Counted from the stretch's first letter, positions 54,224 through 63,513 are shown. The stretch: 64,000 nt of DNA from Bacteroidota bacterium (GCA_015222055.1 JADFUR010000002.1:28244-92243); one strand, 5' to 3'. Program-made: numbers and translations. Notes: generated by a model from the letters alone, not told the origin.

Positions 54224-56365
54224 ATGAAAGCAAGTATTTTAACATTATTAATTTTTTTATCGGCAACAGCCTTTTCACAAACTACAATTACCGGTAAAAT
54301 AACTGACAAAAAGGGCAATTTATTATGTGGCTCAAATATTTTTTTTAAAAATACATATATCGGAGTTTCTGCCGATGCTAATGGTAAATATTTAATTACT
54401 ACAGATTTGACAGGCAAGCAAACAATAGTTGTTAGTTTTATTGGATATAAAAGTTTTGAGAAAGAAGCCGTTTTAGATAAATCTAATATTAGTCTTGATT
54501 TTGTATTAAAAGAGAAGCCAAACAGCCTTAACACTGTAAATATAACGGCAGGCGTTTTCGAAGCCAGTGATGAGAAAAAAGGAGTTGCTTTAAAACCTTT
54601 AGATATTGTAACAACAGCTAGTTCGGTTGGTGATATTTATGGTGCTTTAAGAACTTTGCCGGGTGTGCAAACTGTTGGTGAAGATGGACGATTGTTTGTT
54701 AGAGGTGGCGAGAGTTATGAGACAAAAAATTTTATTGACGGTATGCTTGTGCAGAATTCAAATGCTTATAGTTCGAGTATGCCGGATTTGCCTTCACGCG
54801 GACGATTCTCGCCAAATTTGTTTAAAGGGACAAGTTTTAATTCAGGTGCTTACTCGGCAGAATATGGTCAGGCATTATCATCAGCTTTGATTTTAAAAAC
54901 AGAAGGACTTGCCGAGAAAACACAAACAGGATTGTCGCTATTAACAATAGGTACGGGAATTTCGCATACTAAAAGATGGGATAATACCTCTTTATCTGTA
55001 TCATCTGGTTATAATAATTTGCAGCCGTATTACAATGCAGTGAACCAAGATGTTGATTGGGAAAAATATCCGGAATCGTTAACCGGAACAGTAATTTTCA
55101 GACAAAAAGTGAGAGATGAAGGGATGCTAAAAATGTTCAGCACTTTTGGGAAAGACAATGCAGCTATGTTATTTCATAATATTGATAATAATGATAGTAC
55201 CATTTTGATAAACAGGAAAAATAATAATAATTATTTGAATACAACTTACAATGATGTGTATAATGATTGGTTAGTAAAAGCAGGTGTTTCTTATTCTTCA
55301 AATTTTGATAATATTGACCTTGCTAAAGATAATTTGAAAGACAAGGAACAAACATTGCAATCACGATTTACTTTGTCGAACCAGGTAACAGATTTTGTGA
55401 AAATTAAGTTTGGCGGCGATTTCTTGAATAAGAAATATAATCAGGATTATTTTCAAAATTTTAATAGCAATACTTATAGCAACTCATTTGATGATAATAA
55501 CTCTGCTTTTTTTGTTGAAACAAATTTGCAGGTAAACAGTTTGTTGGCTGCAAGAGTAGGGGCTAGGTTTGAGTATTCCAGCTTGTTAAATAAAACGAAT
55601 ATTGCACCACGATTTTCACTTTCGGTAAAAATAAGTAAGCACAGTCAGCTGTCGTTGGCAACTGGTATTTTTTATCAAACTCCGCAAAATGATTATTTGC
55701 GTTTTAATCATAATCTCGATTTTGAAAAAGCATATCATTATGTTCTTAATTATCAGATAATGACAAAACACAGAACTTTTAGAGTTGAGGGGTATTATAA
55801 AGATTATGATAATTTGGTTAAATATGAGACGGGAAATTCTTCGCTTGCAAGTTCATATAATAATTCCGGTGATGGATATGCACGTGGCATTGATGTTTTT
55901 TACAGAGATAAGAAAATTTTGAAATATGGTGATTTTTGGGTTTCATATTCATTGCTTGATACAGAAAGAGATTTTAAAAATTATCCTAAATCAGCAGTTC
56001 CTACTTTTGTTTCGAAGCATAATTTAGCGGTTGTGTATAAGTATTTTATAATGAAAATTAATACGCAAGTTGGCTTTACATATTCATTGTCGAGCGGACG
56101 AACATATTATAATCCTAACACAGTAGATTTTTTGAGCGACAAAACTAAAGCTTATCAAGATTTGAGTTTCAGTGCAAGCTATCTTACTACAATAATGAAT
56201 TGTTTCACAATAGTTCATTTCTCTGTAAGTAATGTATTGGCTAACGATAATGTTTTTGGATATCGTTACGGAACGGTTCAAAATACAGATGGTTCTTATA
56301 ACTCAAGAGCTGTTACACCAATGGCAAAGCGATTTCTATTGTTGGCAGTGTTTGTTTCGATTTAG
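54224..56365 (+). CDS. TonB-dependent receptor with carboxypeptidase-regulatory-like domain
   Basis: A 713-residue outer-membrane receptor with signal peptide (about 1-18, ending AFSQ). Residues 19-105 are a CarboxypepD_reg-like domain (TITGKITDKKGNLLCGSNIF), then a plug (GALRTLPGVQTVGEDGRLFVRGG, split across 140-165) and a beta-barrel with a C-terminal LLAVFVSI strand. It should import a bulky substrate with TonB energy. Length is short for SusC and no SusD follows, so a siderophore or vitamin type is as likely. Genes downstream encode a repeat protein and a LytS/LytTR pair that may regulate it. Confidence 0.93.
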   Translation: MKASILTLLIFLSATAFSQTTITGKITDKKGNLLCGSNIFFKNTYIGVSADANGKYLITTDLTGKQTIVVSFIGYKSFEKEAVLDKSNISLDFVLKEKPNSLNTVNITAGVFEASDEKKGVALKPLDIVTTASSVGDIYGALRTLPGVQTVGEDGRLFVRGGESYETKNFIDGMLVQNSNAYSSSMPDLPSRGRFSPNLFKGTSFNSGAYSAEYGQALSSALILKTEGLAEKTQTGLSLLTIGTGISHTKRWDNTSLSVSSGYNNLQPYYNAVNQDVDWEKYPESLTGTVIFRQKVRDEGMLKMFSTFGKDNAAMLFHNIDNNDSTILINRKNNNNYLNTTYNDVYNDWLVKAGVSYSSNFDNIDLAKDNLKDKEQTLQSRFTLSNQVTDFVKIKFGGDFLNKKYNQDYFQNFNSNTYSNSFDDNNSAFFVETNLQVNSLLAARVGARFEYSSLLNKTNIAPRFSLSVKISKHSQLSLATGIFYQTPQNDYLRFNHNLDFEKAYHYVLNYQIMTKHRTFRVEGYYKDYDNLVKYETGNSSLASSYNNSGDGYARGIDVFYRDKKILKYGDFWVSYSLLDTERDFKNYPKSAVPTFVSKHNLAVVYKYFIMKINTQVGFTYSLSSGRTYYNPNTVDFLSDKTKAYQDLSFSASYLTTIMNCFTIVHFSVSNVLANDNVFGYRYGTVQNTDGSYNSRAVTPMAKRFLLLAVFVSI

Positions 56366-56490
56366 TGTTTGTTCATAATGTCCTTTTTCTTCGTTACGCT
56401 TGTCAAAAAAAAAGCTCATTTACAAAAGTAAAATCGTTTTTTTTTTTTGACTTCACAAGCCTTGAAAACGAACATTATGAACTAAACACT
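56364..56490. repeat. 127-base extended hairpin downstream of the receptor gene
   Basis: AGTGTTTGTTCATAATGT (56364-56381) pairs with ACATTATGAACTAAACACT (56472-56490), and inner arms CTTCGTT/GAAAACGAA, CTTGTCAAAAAAAAA/TTTTTTTTTTTTGAC add to the stem. The left arm begins inside the stop codon. It looks like a miniature mobile palindrome or an unusually long terminator hairpin. Confidence 0.65.
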
Positions 56491-56605
56491 GATTTTAGAG
56501 AGGGCAGGAGATAGTCAATTTATAGCCGCTTAGTGGCTTTGCGAGATATAATTTATAATCAAGAGAAGATGTTAATGAGACATCAATCTTACAAAATTTA
56601 AAAAA

Positions 56606-57331
56606 ATGAAAAAAGTAATTATGAAAACGGTAAGCACAAAAAAAATTAACGGTTCTGTAACCCAAAGATTTGGAAAAAGTTTAAGATATGCAATTTTTAT
56701 GCTTATTTTAATAACAATGAGCTTAACCGGCTTTTGTGAATCAAACACTTATGCTGATGCGATGCTGAAAAATATTGCTGATTTTAAAAAAGATTCAACT
56801 CTTGAACAGTATCAGGCAACAGCAAACAGTTTTGAAAGAATTGTAAATATTGAAAAAGAGAAATGGTTGCCTTCTTATTATGCAGCTCATGTTTATGTAA
56901 TAATGAGTTTTTTTGAAGAAGACAGTGATAAAAGAGATCTGTATATTGATAAAGCACAGACATTTATTGATAATTGTCAAAAGATTGTAAAAAATGAATC
57001 GGAAGTATATGTTATGCAGGGTTTTATTCATCAAGCACGAATATCTGTTTCCCCAATGGTAAGAGGAATGAAATATTCGGTAAAAGCAAGCGAAGCTTTA
57101 AACAAAGCAATAAAAATAAACGAGAATAATCCGAGAGCTTATTTTTTATTAGGACAAAATTTATTGCACACTCCTTCAATGTTTGGCGGTGGTACTGATG
57201 CTGCATGCCCTTATTTGACTAAAGCAAAGGCAAAATATAAGATATTTAAACCGAAAAGTAGCATATCGCCAAATTGGGGAGAGAAAACCACTATTAAACT
57301 TTTTGAATATTGTAATAAAGAAAAGAAATAG
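56606..57331 (+). CDS. Exported helical-repeat (TPR-like) protein
   Basis: A 241-residue protein with a signal-anchor-like segment at about 27-46 (AIFMLILITMSLTGFCES) behind a basic N-terminus. The mature part is alpha-helical and looks like TPR repeats (VYVMQGFIHQARIS, EALNKAIKINENNPRAYFLL, GQNLLHTPSMFGGG). It probably acts as a periplasmic partner of the receptor upstream or of the two-component pair downstream. No family name is firm. A Cys near the end of the signal could make it a lipoprotein, but the context is not a good lipobox. Confidence 0.75.
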   Translation: MKKVIMKTVSTKKINGSVTQRFGKSLRYAIFMLILITMSLTGFCESNTYADAMLKNIADFKKDSTLEQYQATANSFERIVNIEKEKWLPSYYAAHVYVIMSFFEEDSDKRDLYIDKAQTFIDNCQKIVKNESEVYVMQGFIHQARISVSPMVRGMKYSVKASEALNKAIKINENNPRAYFLLGQNLLHTPSMFGGGTDAACPYLTKAKAKYKIFKPKSSISPNWGEKTTIKLFEYCNKEKK

Positions 57332-57562
57332 TTATTTTTAGATAGTTTTAATATAAAGGTAAAATAAAATGTAATGTTTAATGTTTTAAGTTTCGAGTTA
57401 ATTGCTTACATTTTTTTTATCATACAAGATGTAAACATATGAAACTCAATTAAGAATTATTATTGAAATCGAAAAAAGTTCAAATAGCAATAATTCCTAA
57501 TTAGTAATTAAATTATAAACACATAAAAATTTTGTTAATCCTTTAAATCCCGACAATTAGTT

Positions 57563-58588
57563 ATGAAAAAATACACGCGTTTTATTTTAATACAGTTAAG
57601 AGATTTATTAATAATGTCTGTTTTTGGTTTGTTGGTATCTTTTGCTTTTGGTGCTGAATTTACTTTCCAATCTATATCTACTTGGTCTTTTTATGGTGCT
57701 ATAATAGGATTTTCTTTATGGAAAGGAAATCAATTAATTGGTATTTTGCTGAGGAGAATTTTTTCGTGGGAAGAGAATCCAACAAAAATGTGGCTGTTGC
57801 AATTGAGTGGCTTATTTGTTTTTTCGGTGCTCGATATAATTGCAGTTAACTATCTGTGGTACACAATAATATTTGACGTTCCTTTTATAAAAGTGTTAAT
57901 TAATGGTAAGTGGATTTTATTATCGGAAATTATTATTACTGTAGTTTTTGCATTAATATTTTATTCAAGAACCTTTTTTAAATTTTGGCGTAAATCAATT
58001 ATTAATCAAGAAAAAATTAAACGACAGGTTATTGCTTTGAAATATGATTCCTTGAAAAATCAGGTCAACCCACATTTTTTGTTTAACAGTTTTAATACTC
58101 TTTCGTCACTTATTGAAAAAGATAAGACGCTTGCCACAAAATTTTTAAAACAATTGTCTGATGTTTATCGATATGTTTTAGACCAGCGTGATAATGAGAT
58201 TGTTGATTTATCGACCGAATTAGATTTTGTAAAATCGTATGTTTATCTGCAACAAATAAGACATAACGAAAATTTAAAAGTCGATATAAATTTGTCGTCT
58301 AAAAATTCTAATTATAAAGTTGTTCCATTGTCATTGCAAATGCTTGTTGAAAATGCAATTAAGCATAATATTATTTCAAAAGAACAGCCGCTTACTATTG
58401 ATATTTATGATGAGGATGATGATTATATTGTTGTGAAAAATAATCTGCAAATAAAAAATGTGATTAAAGATTCGAACGGACTGGGATTAGAAAATATTAA
58501 ATCGAGATTTGAATTCATGTCTGACAAAAAAGTTGACATCTTGAAAAGTGCCGATGAATTTATTGTTAAATTGCCATTTATTAAATAG
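57563..58588 (+). CDS. LytS/YehU-type sensor histidine kinase
   Basis: A 341-residue inner-membrane kinase with about four N-terminal helices (to about residue 140), then a His_kinase domain with the phospho-acceptor in NQVNPHFLFNSFNTL and an ATP-binding domain (LVENAIKHNI, GLGLENIKSRFEFM). Such kinases pair with LytTR regulators. The regulator is the next gene. No extracellular sensor domain is large enough to guess the signal; the membrane helices themselves may sense it. Confidence 0.93.
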   Translation: MKKYTRFILIQLRDLLIMSVFGLLVSFAFGAEFTFQSISTWSFYGAIIGFSLWKGNQLIGILLRRIFSWEENPTKMWLLQLSGLFVFSVLDIIAVNYLWYTIIFDVPFIKVLINGKWILLSEIIITVVFALIFYSRTFFKFWRKSIINQEKIKRQVIALKYDSLKNQVNPHFLFNSFNTLSSLIEKDKTLATKFLKQLSDVYRYVLDQRDNEIVDLSTELDFVKSYVYLQQIRHNENLKVDINLSSKNSNYKVVPLSLQMLVENAIKHNIISKEQPLTIDIYDEDDDYIVVKNNLQIKNVIKDSNGLGLENIKSRFEFMSDKKVDILKSADEFIVKLPFIK

Positions 58589-58602
58589 ATATTATTGATA
58601 AT

Positions 58603-58745
58603 TGTGGTCATTGGTTGTTATTGGTGGTCATTGGTTGTTATTAATTGTCAAACCGTAATGACAGCGATGCAAATGACGGCGAAGTCAAATGACAACAAAA
58701 TGACGGCACAGCCAAATGACAAATAATGACAGCGAAATCAAATGA
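58603..58745 (+). repeat. Low-complexity tandem repeats before the LytTR gene
   Basis: Two 20-base units of gtggtcattggttgttattg (58604-58643) followed by several imperfect aatgac(a/g)gcg-aa-tcaa units. The repeat runs into the first possible ATG of the response regulator (58742). Non-coding. Confidence 0.75.
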
Positions 58746-58759
58746 AAACAAAGAATTAT

Positions 58760-59509
58760 ATGAGGGTTTTAATTATAGAAGACGAAAGTTTGGCAGCCGA
58801 GCAGCTAACAAATTTATTGCATAAGTATGATAAGAGCATTACTGTTTTAGAGGTTATTGAAAGTGTAAAGAATGCAGTTCAATGGTTCAAAAATAATGAG
58901 AAACCCGAATTAGTTTTTATGGATATTCAACTTGCCGACGGAATAAGTTTCGATATTTTTGATAAAGTTCAACTTACAAGTCCTGTAATTTTTATCACTG
59001 CCTACGACCAATATGCTATTCGTGCTTTTAAAGTTAACAGCATTGATTACCTTTTAAAACCGCTTGATTTTGACGAACTTAAAACTGCTGTTGACAAATT
59101 TAAAAACTCTAAGCAATCGTCAGTTAATCAAGATATTATTGAAAAATTTAAAAATATGCTTACTAATAATTATAAAAACCGTTTTGTTATAAAAGTAGGC
59201 GAGCATATTAGACCAATAAATATTGAACAAATAAATTATTTCTATAGTTTTGAAAAAGCTACTTATATTAATACTACCGAAAACAGAAATTACCTTATTG
59301 ATTATTCTTTAGAGCAGGCAGAATCATTGATTGATCCAAACATCTTTTTTAGAATTAACCGAAAGTATTTAATCAGCCTTGCTTCAGTTATCGATATTAT
59401 AAGTTATTCAAACAGTCGCTTAAAAATTAAATTAGTCAATACTGATGAAAATGATATTATTGTCAGTCGCGAGCGAGTTAACGATTTTAAAAAGTGGTTG
59501 GATAGGTAA
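58760..59509 (+). CDS. LytTR family response regulator
   Basis: About 249 residues from the ATG at 58760 (MRVLIIEDE); an upstream ATG at 58742 inside the repeat adds six residues. The receiver domain has LVFMDIQL (phospho-Asp), then FITAYDQYAIRAF and LLKPLDF (conserved Lys). The C-terminal LytTR DNA-binding domain runs about 145-249 (FVIKVGEHIRPINIEQINYF, FRINRKYLISLASV). It is the partner of the LytS-type kinase 170 bases upstream. Probable targets are the receptor genes in front. Confidence 0.94.
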   Translation: MRVLIIEDESLAAEQLTNLLHKYDKSITVLEVIESVKNAVQWFKNNEKPELVFMDIQLADGISFDIFDKVQLTSPVIFITAYDQYAIRAFKVNSIDYLLKPLDFDELKTAVDKFKNSKQSSVNQDIIEKFKNMLTNNYKNRFVIKVGEHIRPINIEQINYFYSFEKATYINTTENRNYLIDYSLEQAESLIDPNIFFRINRKYLISLASVIDIISYSNSRLKIKLVNTDENDIIVSRERVNDFKKWLDR

Positions 59510-59538
59510 GCAGAATCTAGTTATATCGAATTCTGCTT
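59508..59538 (+). terminator. Hairpin terminator after the LytTR gene
   Basis: AAGCAGAAT and ATTCTGCTT arms around a 13-base loop, overlapping the stop codon of the regulator. The T-tract is short, so strength is uncertain. Confidence 0.6.
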
Positions 59539-59665
59539 ATTACTAAGATAAATTTATAAATTTTGTAGGTGGGAAATAAAAGATTAATACCATTTTATTT
59601 TGACTTATTCTGAATAGTAAAAACAAAGTATCTCAATAAGTTGTGATTGCTTTTATGGAATGCGG

Positions 59666-59727
59666 TGTAATCGTGCATTAGCGAGGTGTGGCGGTCAAAT
59701 GACCGCCAGTGCACCTACTTGATTACA
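59666..59727. other. Nested hairpin element
   Basis: Outer arms TGTAATC/GATTACA enclose AGGTG/CACCT and a perfect GGCGGTCA-AA-TGACCGCC stem (59690-59707). It is far more GC-rich than its surroundings and lies downstream of the 59734-60204 lipoprotein gene (minus strand). Could be that gene's terminator, or a small structured RNA or extragenic palindrome. Confidence 0.5.
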
Positions 59728-59733
59728 TGTTGT

Positions 59734-60204
59734 TTATTTTTTAATTTCAAAGAAACGTTCTTTATTTTCAGAGGAATCCCAAGTCAATGCCCCATTGTAC
59801 CATATTTTTTTACAGATCTCTGATTTATCTGTTCCTTGAATTTCACATTTAATAGTATCTCTTTCAGTACTATTCCAAATTATGTATGTAATAGGAAATT
59901 TTAATATGGATTCATTATTAGGAAAAATTGCTATCCTATACTCATTCTCGTGTTCAAAAATTCTAAATCCTTTCGGATAGTCCAGCATTGGTTTGTTTAC
60001 TTCAATTTTTTCTCCGTCAATCAAATACAAAATTTTAATATTTTCTTCTTTAAATGAATTATTATTGTTTGGATTAAGAAGATCATTGTTGTTTTTATCT
60101 AATACAGACATACTAAAACTTGTATCCAAATTAAATTGATTACTCTCTTCCTTCTGGCAGGCAGACAATAAAAATATACTTATTACTAATACTAAATTTT
60201 TCAT
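59734..60204 (-). CDS. Small lipoprotein downstream of the C10 peptidase
   Basis: A 156-residue lipoprotein (signal about 1-15, lipobox LSAC, then QKEESNQ). The rest is beta-rich without a known domain. It begins 13 bases after the end of the full-length C10 peptidase frame, so the two form an operon. In Bacteroides C10 proteases are reported next to staphostatin-like inhibitor genes, and the size and position fit such an inhibitor. This is inference; no sequence motif proves it. Confidence 0.65.
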   Translation of the reverse strand: MKNLVLVISIFLLSACQKEESNQFNLDTSFSMSVLDKNNNDLLNPNNNNSFKEENIKILYLIDGEKIEVNKPMLDYPKGFRIFEHENEYRIAIFPNNESILKFPITYIIWNSTERDTIKCEIQGTDKSEICKKIWYNGALTWDSSENKERFFEIKK

Positions 60205-60216
60205 TATAGTTAATTT

Positions 60217-61389
60217 TTAGGGTTGAATATTGTATACCATTTTTACATCATAATTGAAAGTATAGTCCCCTGGGTTGAAATTATTATATGCATACCACCC
60301 ATTTTCCGAACCATTGTACCAGCCCCAATTCATGTGAAAATACAAATAACTCCATACCATAGAACAATCTTCACTATAACTTTGAGTTCTTCTAAAGCCA
60401 TCGCAAACTCACATATGGCCATCTGTATAGTTATTAAATATCCACCAACCTGCGTCTCTACCACCAGAAAGAATTACTGGTCTATTCAGTCGTAATTGTT
60501 GTTTAATTGTTTCTCTATTATATCCAGATTGGCTTGCTGATGAATAATTAAAGTAGTTTGTAAAAACACTAGCAACATTATAATCATGATCAACACCTGT
60601 CCCATCGCAATCGTAATGAATACCAGAAATTGAATTATGAATGTCATTAATCAATGATGCTGTTGTTGGGGTACCATAACTATTTGGCATACTACTCCAA
60701 TTATAACTTGTGGGATAATTATGATACTTCAGGACCTGTGCAATAGCAATTGGAACACATCCTGCGTAAGCTCTTCCACAAGGAACATCACAAGTCATTG
60801 TTGGCATGTAATCATTAAAGCCGCATCCTTGATGCCATGTTGTAGAAAGCAAAGAACCAACTTGCTCATACTCATCCTCGCATACAGGGTCTTCAATAAT
60901 CATTTGCCTTGTTACTTTATTCCATTCGTCACTCAATTCAGCAGATTGTCCTAAATTATTTTTCCTTACAAATGAAATCTTATCTTTTATTAAGGTAAAC
61001 CATTCTACCAATCCAGATGAGTAACTTTCAGCATCTATTCTAAATTCATTTGTATCTGAATAAGCTAGAATTGGAGATAACCTATTATCAGCAGAAACTA
61101 TTACAAAGCCACCTTCTTTATAATTTACAATATACATTACTGTTTTAGACGAATCGTCTTTTATGGCGTGAATTTGTTCAATTCCCTTTTTTTTGACCTC
61201 ACTACTTTTTAGACTATTCGATTTAATAAAAAAATTTTCAGCAACGTTCAATGCTAATTCTTCATCAACTAAACATTTGTTAATTTGAATGGGTTCTTTT
61301 GTGATGTTTCCATTTTTACTACATGAGTAGAAAATTATGCCAAGAATCAGAGAGGCTGTTAAGATTTTTAATTTAGATAATTTAATCAT
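60217..61389 (-). pseudogene. C10 family (streptopain-type) peptidase broken by one in-frame TGA
   Basis: The frame encodes 390 residues but has a TGA at 60409-60411 (codon 327). Lipoprotein-like signal at the start (FYSC), Spi-type propeptide (about 30-140), and the mature C10 domain with catalytic Cys in CGRAYAGCVPIAIAQ. The TGA replaces the Trp just after the active-site region GHM(W)VCDG, and the frame continues with clear C10 sequence (YFHMNWGWYNGSENGWYAYN) to a TAA at 60217. A truncated 326-residue product keeps Cys and His but lacks the C-terminal fold. A single Trp-to-stop change, so the inactivation is recent, or a sequencing error. Confidence 0.85.
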
Positions 61390-61505
61390 AATTTGAAGAT
61401 TTAATGTTCATAATTGTTAATTTTTATAAGGTTGTTGTCGACAACTTGTATTATTTTTTATTTTTAATGTTTTATTTTTAAAATCAAAAGATTTTTTTTT
61501 AAATT

Positions 61506-61676
61506 TTAATGTTTTATTTCAACCCATTTTTCAATTGCATTGAATGGTGTTTTAACTTTTAGCTCTCTTCTATGGCTACCATGTCTTTTGTAAAGATTAT
61601 AGTAAATTAAAAATTTTGTTAAATCCTCATTCATTTGATTTACATTTTTATAGTCATTTTCTTTATAGTTCCATTT
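61506..61676 (-). pseudogene. IS481-type transposase, C-terminal fragment
   Basis: A 56-residue open stretch ending TAA: YKRHGSHRRELKVKTPFNAI plus EKWVEIKH at the end, preceded by LTKFLIYYNLYKRHG. This is the C-terminal tail of IS481/IS3-group DDE transposases. The frame is closed by TAA at 61677-61679 and no start or catalytic domain remains. It is a fossil of an element otherwise lost, perhaps together with the adjacent repeats. Confidence 0.75.
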
Positions 61677-61700
61677 TTAATAATATCATTCGTTTTTTTT

Positions 61701-61800
61701 TGTAAAAAGGCATCGTTTTAAATACAGTTTTTTATTGTTGTTGTAAATTTACAAAATTATGTATGAGCTAAAAAATAAATTGTTGGGTTTTGTTATTTTT
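61701..61800 (+). repeat. Direct repeat, left copy (flanking the lipoprotein cluster)
   Basis: TGTAAAAAGGCATCGTTTTA, AATACAGTTTTTTATT and TTGTTGGGTTTTGTTATTTTT are matched in order by 63766-63868. Direct orientation, about 2.06 kb apart, so the lipoprotein cluster lies between them. Non-coding. Confidence 0.55.
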
Positions 61801-62100
61801 TAATAAAAAGAGATGGCCAAAGACTAGGTCGAGCGGGGGGGGAGTTTTTATTTTTTTTTAATTATTTTGTTTTTCATCTTCGGCGAAGTTATAAAATTCA
61901 CCGAGCGAGGTTCTCAATATTATTAGTTATTCAAACATCTTCTTAAAATTAACGTAGTCAATTCCGAAGAAAACTATATTGTTGTAAGTTGCGAGCGGGG
62001 TTTTTGTTTGTTTTGAAAATATAAAGACTAAGCCAAGCTTGGGGGTAATTCTAAAAATTTTATTTGTTATTTTATATCTTTGATACTATCAAACGACTAA
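61801..62100. other. Non-coding stretch with a G-tract
   Basis: No ORF of note. GAGCGGGGGGGG (about 61829-61841), GAGCGAGG and GCGAGCGGGG are local G-rich words in AT-rich DNA. Its role is unknown. Confidence 0.4.
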
Positions 62101-62670
62101 TTATTGAAAGATAATAAATATTTTATCTTGTAGTTTTTTTATTGCTTTTTTAGTTTTTTTCTCAGAATAATAAGTAGAGCTATTCTCTCGGCTATAAACA
62201 ATTATATTCCAATCGCCATTTATAAACATTTTATCAAAATTTATTAATGGAATTTTTGTCGAAAATCTAGAATTAAACAGCTTGTTTTTTTTCTCGTTAA
62301 ACATCAAATTAACATTTTTGCTCATTATTTTATGTGTCGTATTTGAAAACGACAAACTGTCAATATTTTTAAAAATATTGGAGCTTAACAAAGAAAAATT
62401 TATAACTACAGAATCTTTTACTTCATTTTTATATCTAAACGTAAAATCGATTAGTAATTTTTCTTTATTTTGAGAGTTTGAAAAAATTAAAGGTTTAATA
62501 AAGTATTGGGTACCATCTTCTCCAACATAAAATGTCTCAAACAATTTTTTTCCTGATTTCATACCTGCCGGTTTTATAGAGGAACAAGCACTGAAGAGAA
62601 CAAAAAAACTTAAAACAATAGATATTTTAAATAATGTAATATTGTTAAAATTTGAGAATTTAATTTTCAT
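62101..62670 (-). CDS. Hypothetical lipoprotein
   Basis: A 189-residue lipoprotein: hydrophobic signal (about 13-28) with lipobox FSAC, then SSIKPAG. The mature part is basic and beta-rich without a known domain. It follows the 62677-63168 lipoprotein gene by 6 bases on the same strand, so the two are an operon and may form a complex in the envelope. No family is recognised. Flanked by direct repeats. Confidence 0.75.
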   Translation of the reverse strand: MKIKFSNFNNITLFKISIVLSFFVLFSACSSIKPAGMKSGKKLFETFYVGEDGTQYFIKPLIFSNSQNKEKLLIDFTFRYKNEVKDSVVINFSLLSSNIFKNIDSLSFSNTTHKIMSKNVNLMFNEKKNKLFNSRFSTKIPLINFDKMFINGDWNIIVYSRENSSTYYSEKKTKKAIKKLQDKIFIIFQ

Positions 62671-62676
62671 TTTTTT

Positions 62677-63168
62677 TTATTTCTGTATTAATCTAGTCGA
62701 AAGTTCAGTATTATTAAATAATGAATCTGAAATTATTTTGGAATTAGTTATTGCTAAGATATAAATTAAATTTTCATCAAAGATTTTTGAATATTCCGAA
62801 ATATAAGCGGTGTCAATATACTGTTTTTTAAAGAAATAAGAAAGAGTGTCTGTTTGTAATTCTTTTTGCCCAAGGGTTTTGCCAAATATCTGAAATTTTG
62901 TTAACTCTTCGATTGAAGTATTGTAAGGTATGCTTAAATAAATTGTGTAATCTTTGTTTTTAACACATTTAAAAAGAGGAATTTGAATATTGCTATTTGT
63001 AAAATAAGATTGATAGTTATTTGTTATTTGATTTTTTATATCAACAATTTTTTCACTTTCAAATAATTTGAATGATATATTATTGAAAATAGGCACCTCT
63101 TTTTTTTCTTTACTCTTTGAACAAGCTAAAAAAGATATTATGAATAATATTGATAATATTTTTTTCAT
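62677..63168 (-). CDS. Hypothetical lipoprotein
   Basis: A 163-residue lipoprotein (MKKILSILFIISFLAC, lipobox FLAC, then SKSKEKK). The mature part is polar and probably beta-rich, with NYQSYF and YTIYLSIPYNTSIEEL. No domain is recognised. It is the first gene of the pair with the 62101-62670 lipoprotein. Located after the terminator of the TRL-like gene. Confidence 0.75.
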   Translation of the reverse strand: MKKILSILFIISFLACSKSKEKKEVPIFNNISFKLFESEKIVDIKNQITNNYQSYFTNSNIQIPLFKCVKNKDYTIYLSIPYNTSIEELTKFQIFGKTLGQKELQTDTLSYFFKKQYIDTAYISEYSKIFDENLIYILAITNSKIISDSLFNNTELSTRLIQK

Positions 63169-63186
63169 TTTTATAATATTATAAAA

Positions 63187-63218
63187 GAAAGAAAGGGCTT
63201 CTGTACTCCCTTTCTTTC
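63187..63218 (-). terminator. Rho-independent terminator of the TRL-like gene
   Basis: GAAAGAAAGGG and CCCTTTCTTTC form an 11-base perfect stem around a 10-base loop, 11 bases past the TRL-like stop. The T-rich run follows on the minus strand. Confidence 0.82.
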
Positions 63219-63228
63219 AAATGGGTAA

Positions 63229-63513
63229 TTATTTTCCAGTTACAATTGTTTCATAAGTAGTAATTATGTTAAGAACACTCGTTTGCTTCAAATCAACAGT
63301 AGAAATTTTTGTAATTCCACCATTTTTTGCTGCTGCTCTTATACTTGCATCAGCATCCAAAAAGATAATACCGAAATATCCAGTTGCTGTTGCTGTTCCA
63401 ACTTTAGAACCAATAGTATTACTGGTAGCACTAACAGGTAAAGTCAAAGCACAGCTTGACATCATTGCTACTACTGCAAGCATAGCAAAAATTGTTTTCA
63501 TTTTTTTTAACAT
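63229..63513 (-). CDS. TRL-like family lipoprotein
   Basis: A 94-residue exported lipoprotein (MKTIFAMLAVVAMMSSC from codon 5; lipobox MSSC). The mature part (GSKVGTATATGYFGIIF... DASIRAAAKNGGITKISTVD) matches the TRL-like family of small Bacteroidota and Proteobacteria proteins, named after a tRNA-associated locus and of unknown function. The ATG at 63501 (codon 5) is an equally good start. Monocistronic, with a strong terminator after it. Confidence 0.9.
   Translation of the reverse strand: MLKKMKTIFAMLAVVAMMSSCALTLPVSATSNTIGSKVGTATATGYFGIIFLDADASIRAAAKNGGITKISTVDLKQTSVLNIITTYETIVTGK

Noticed and set aside
60409..60411. UGA read as tryptophan (alternative code)
   Set aside because: Other genes here end with TGA (52170-53012 and the 54-residue ORF), and only one internal TGA is seen, so a point mutation is simpler.
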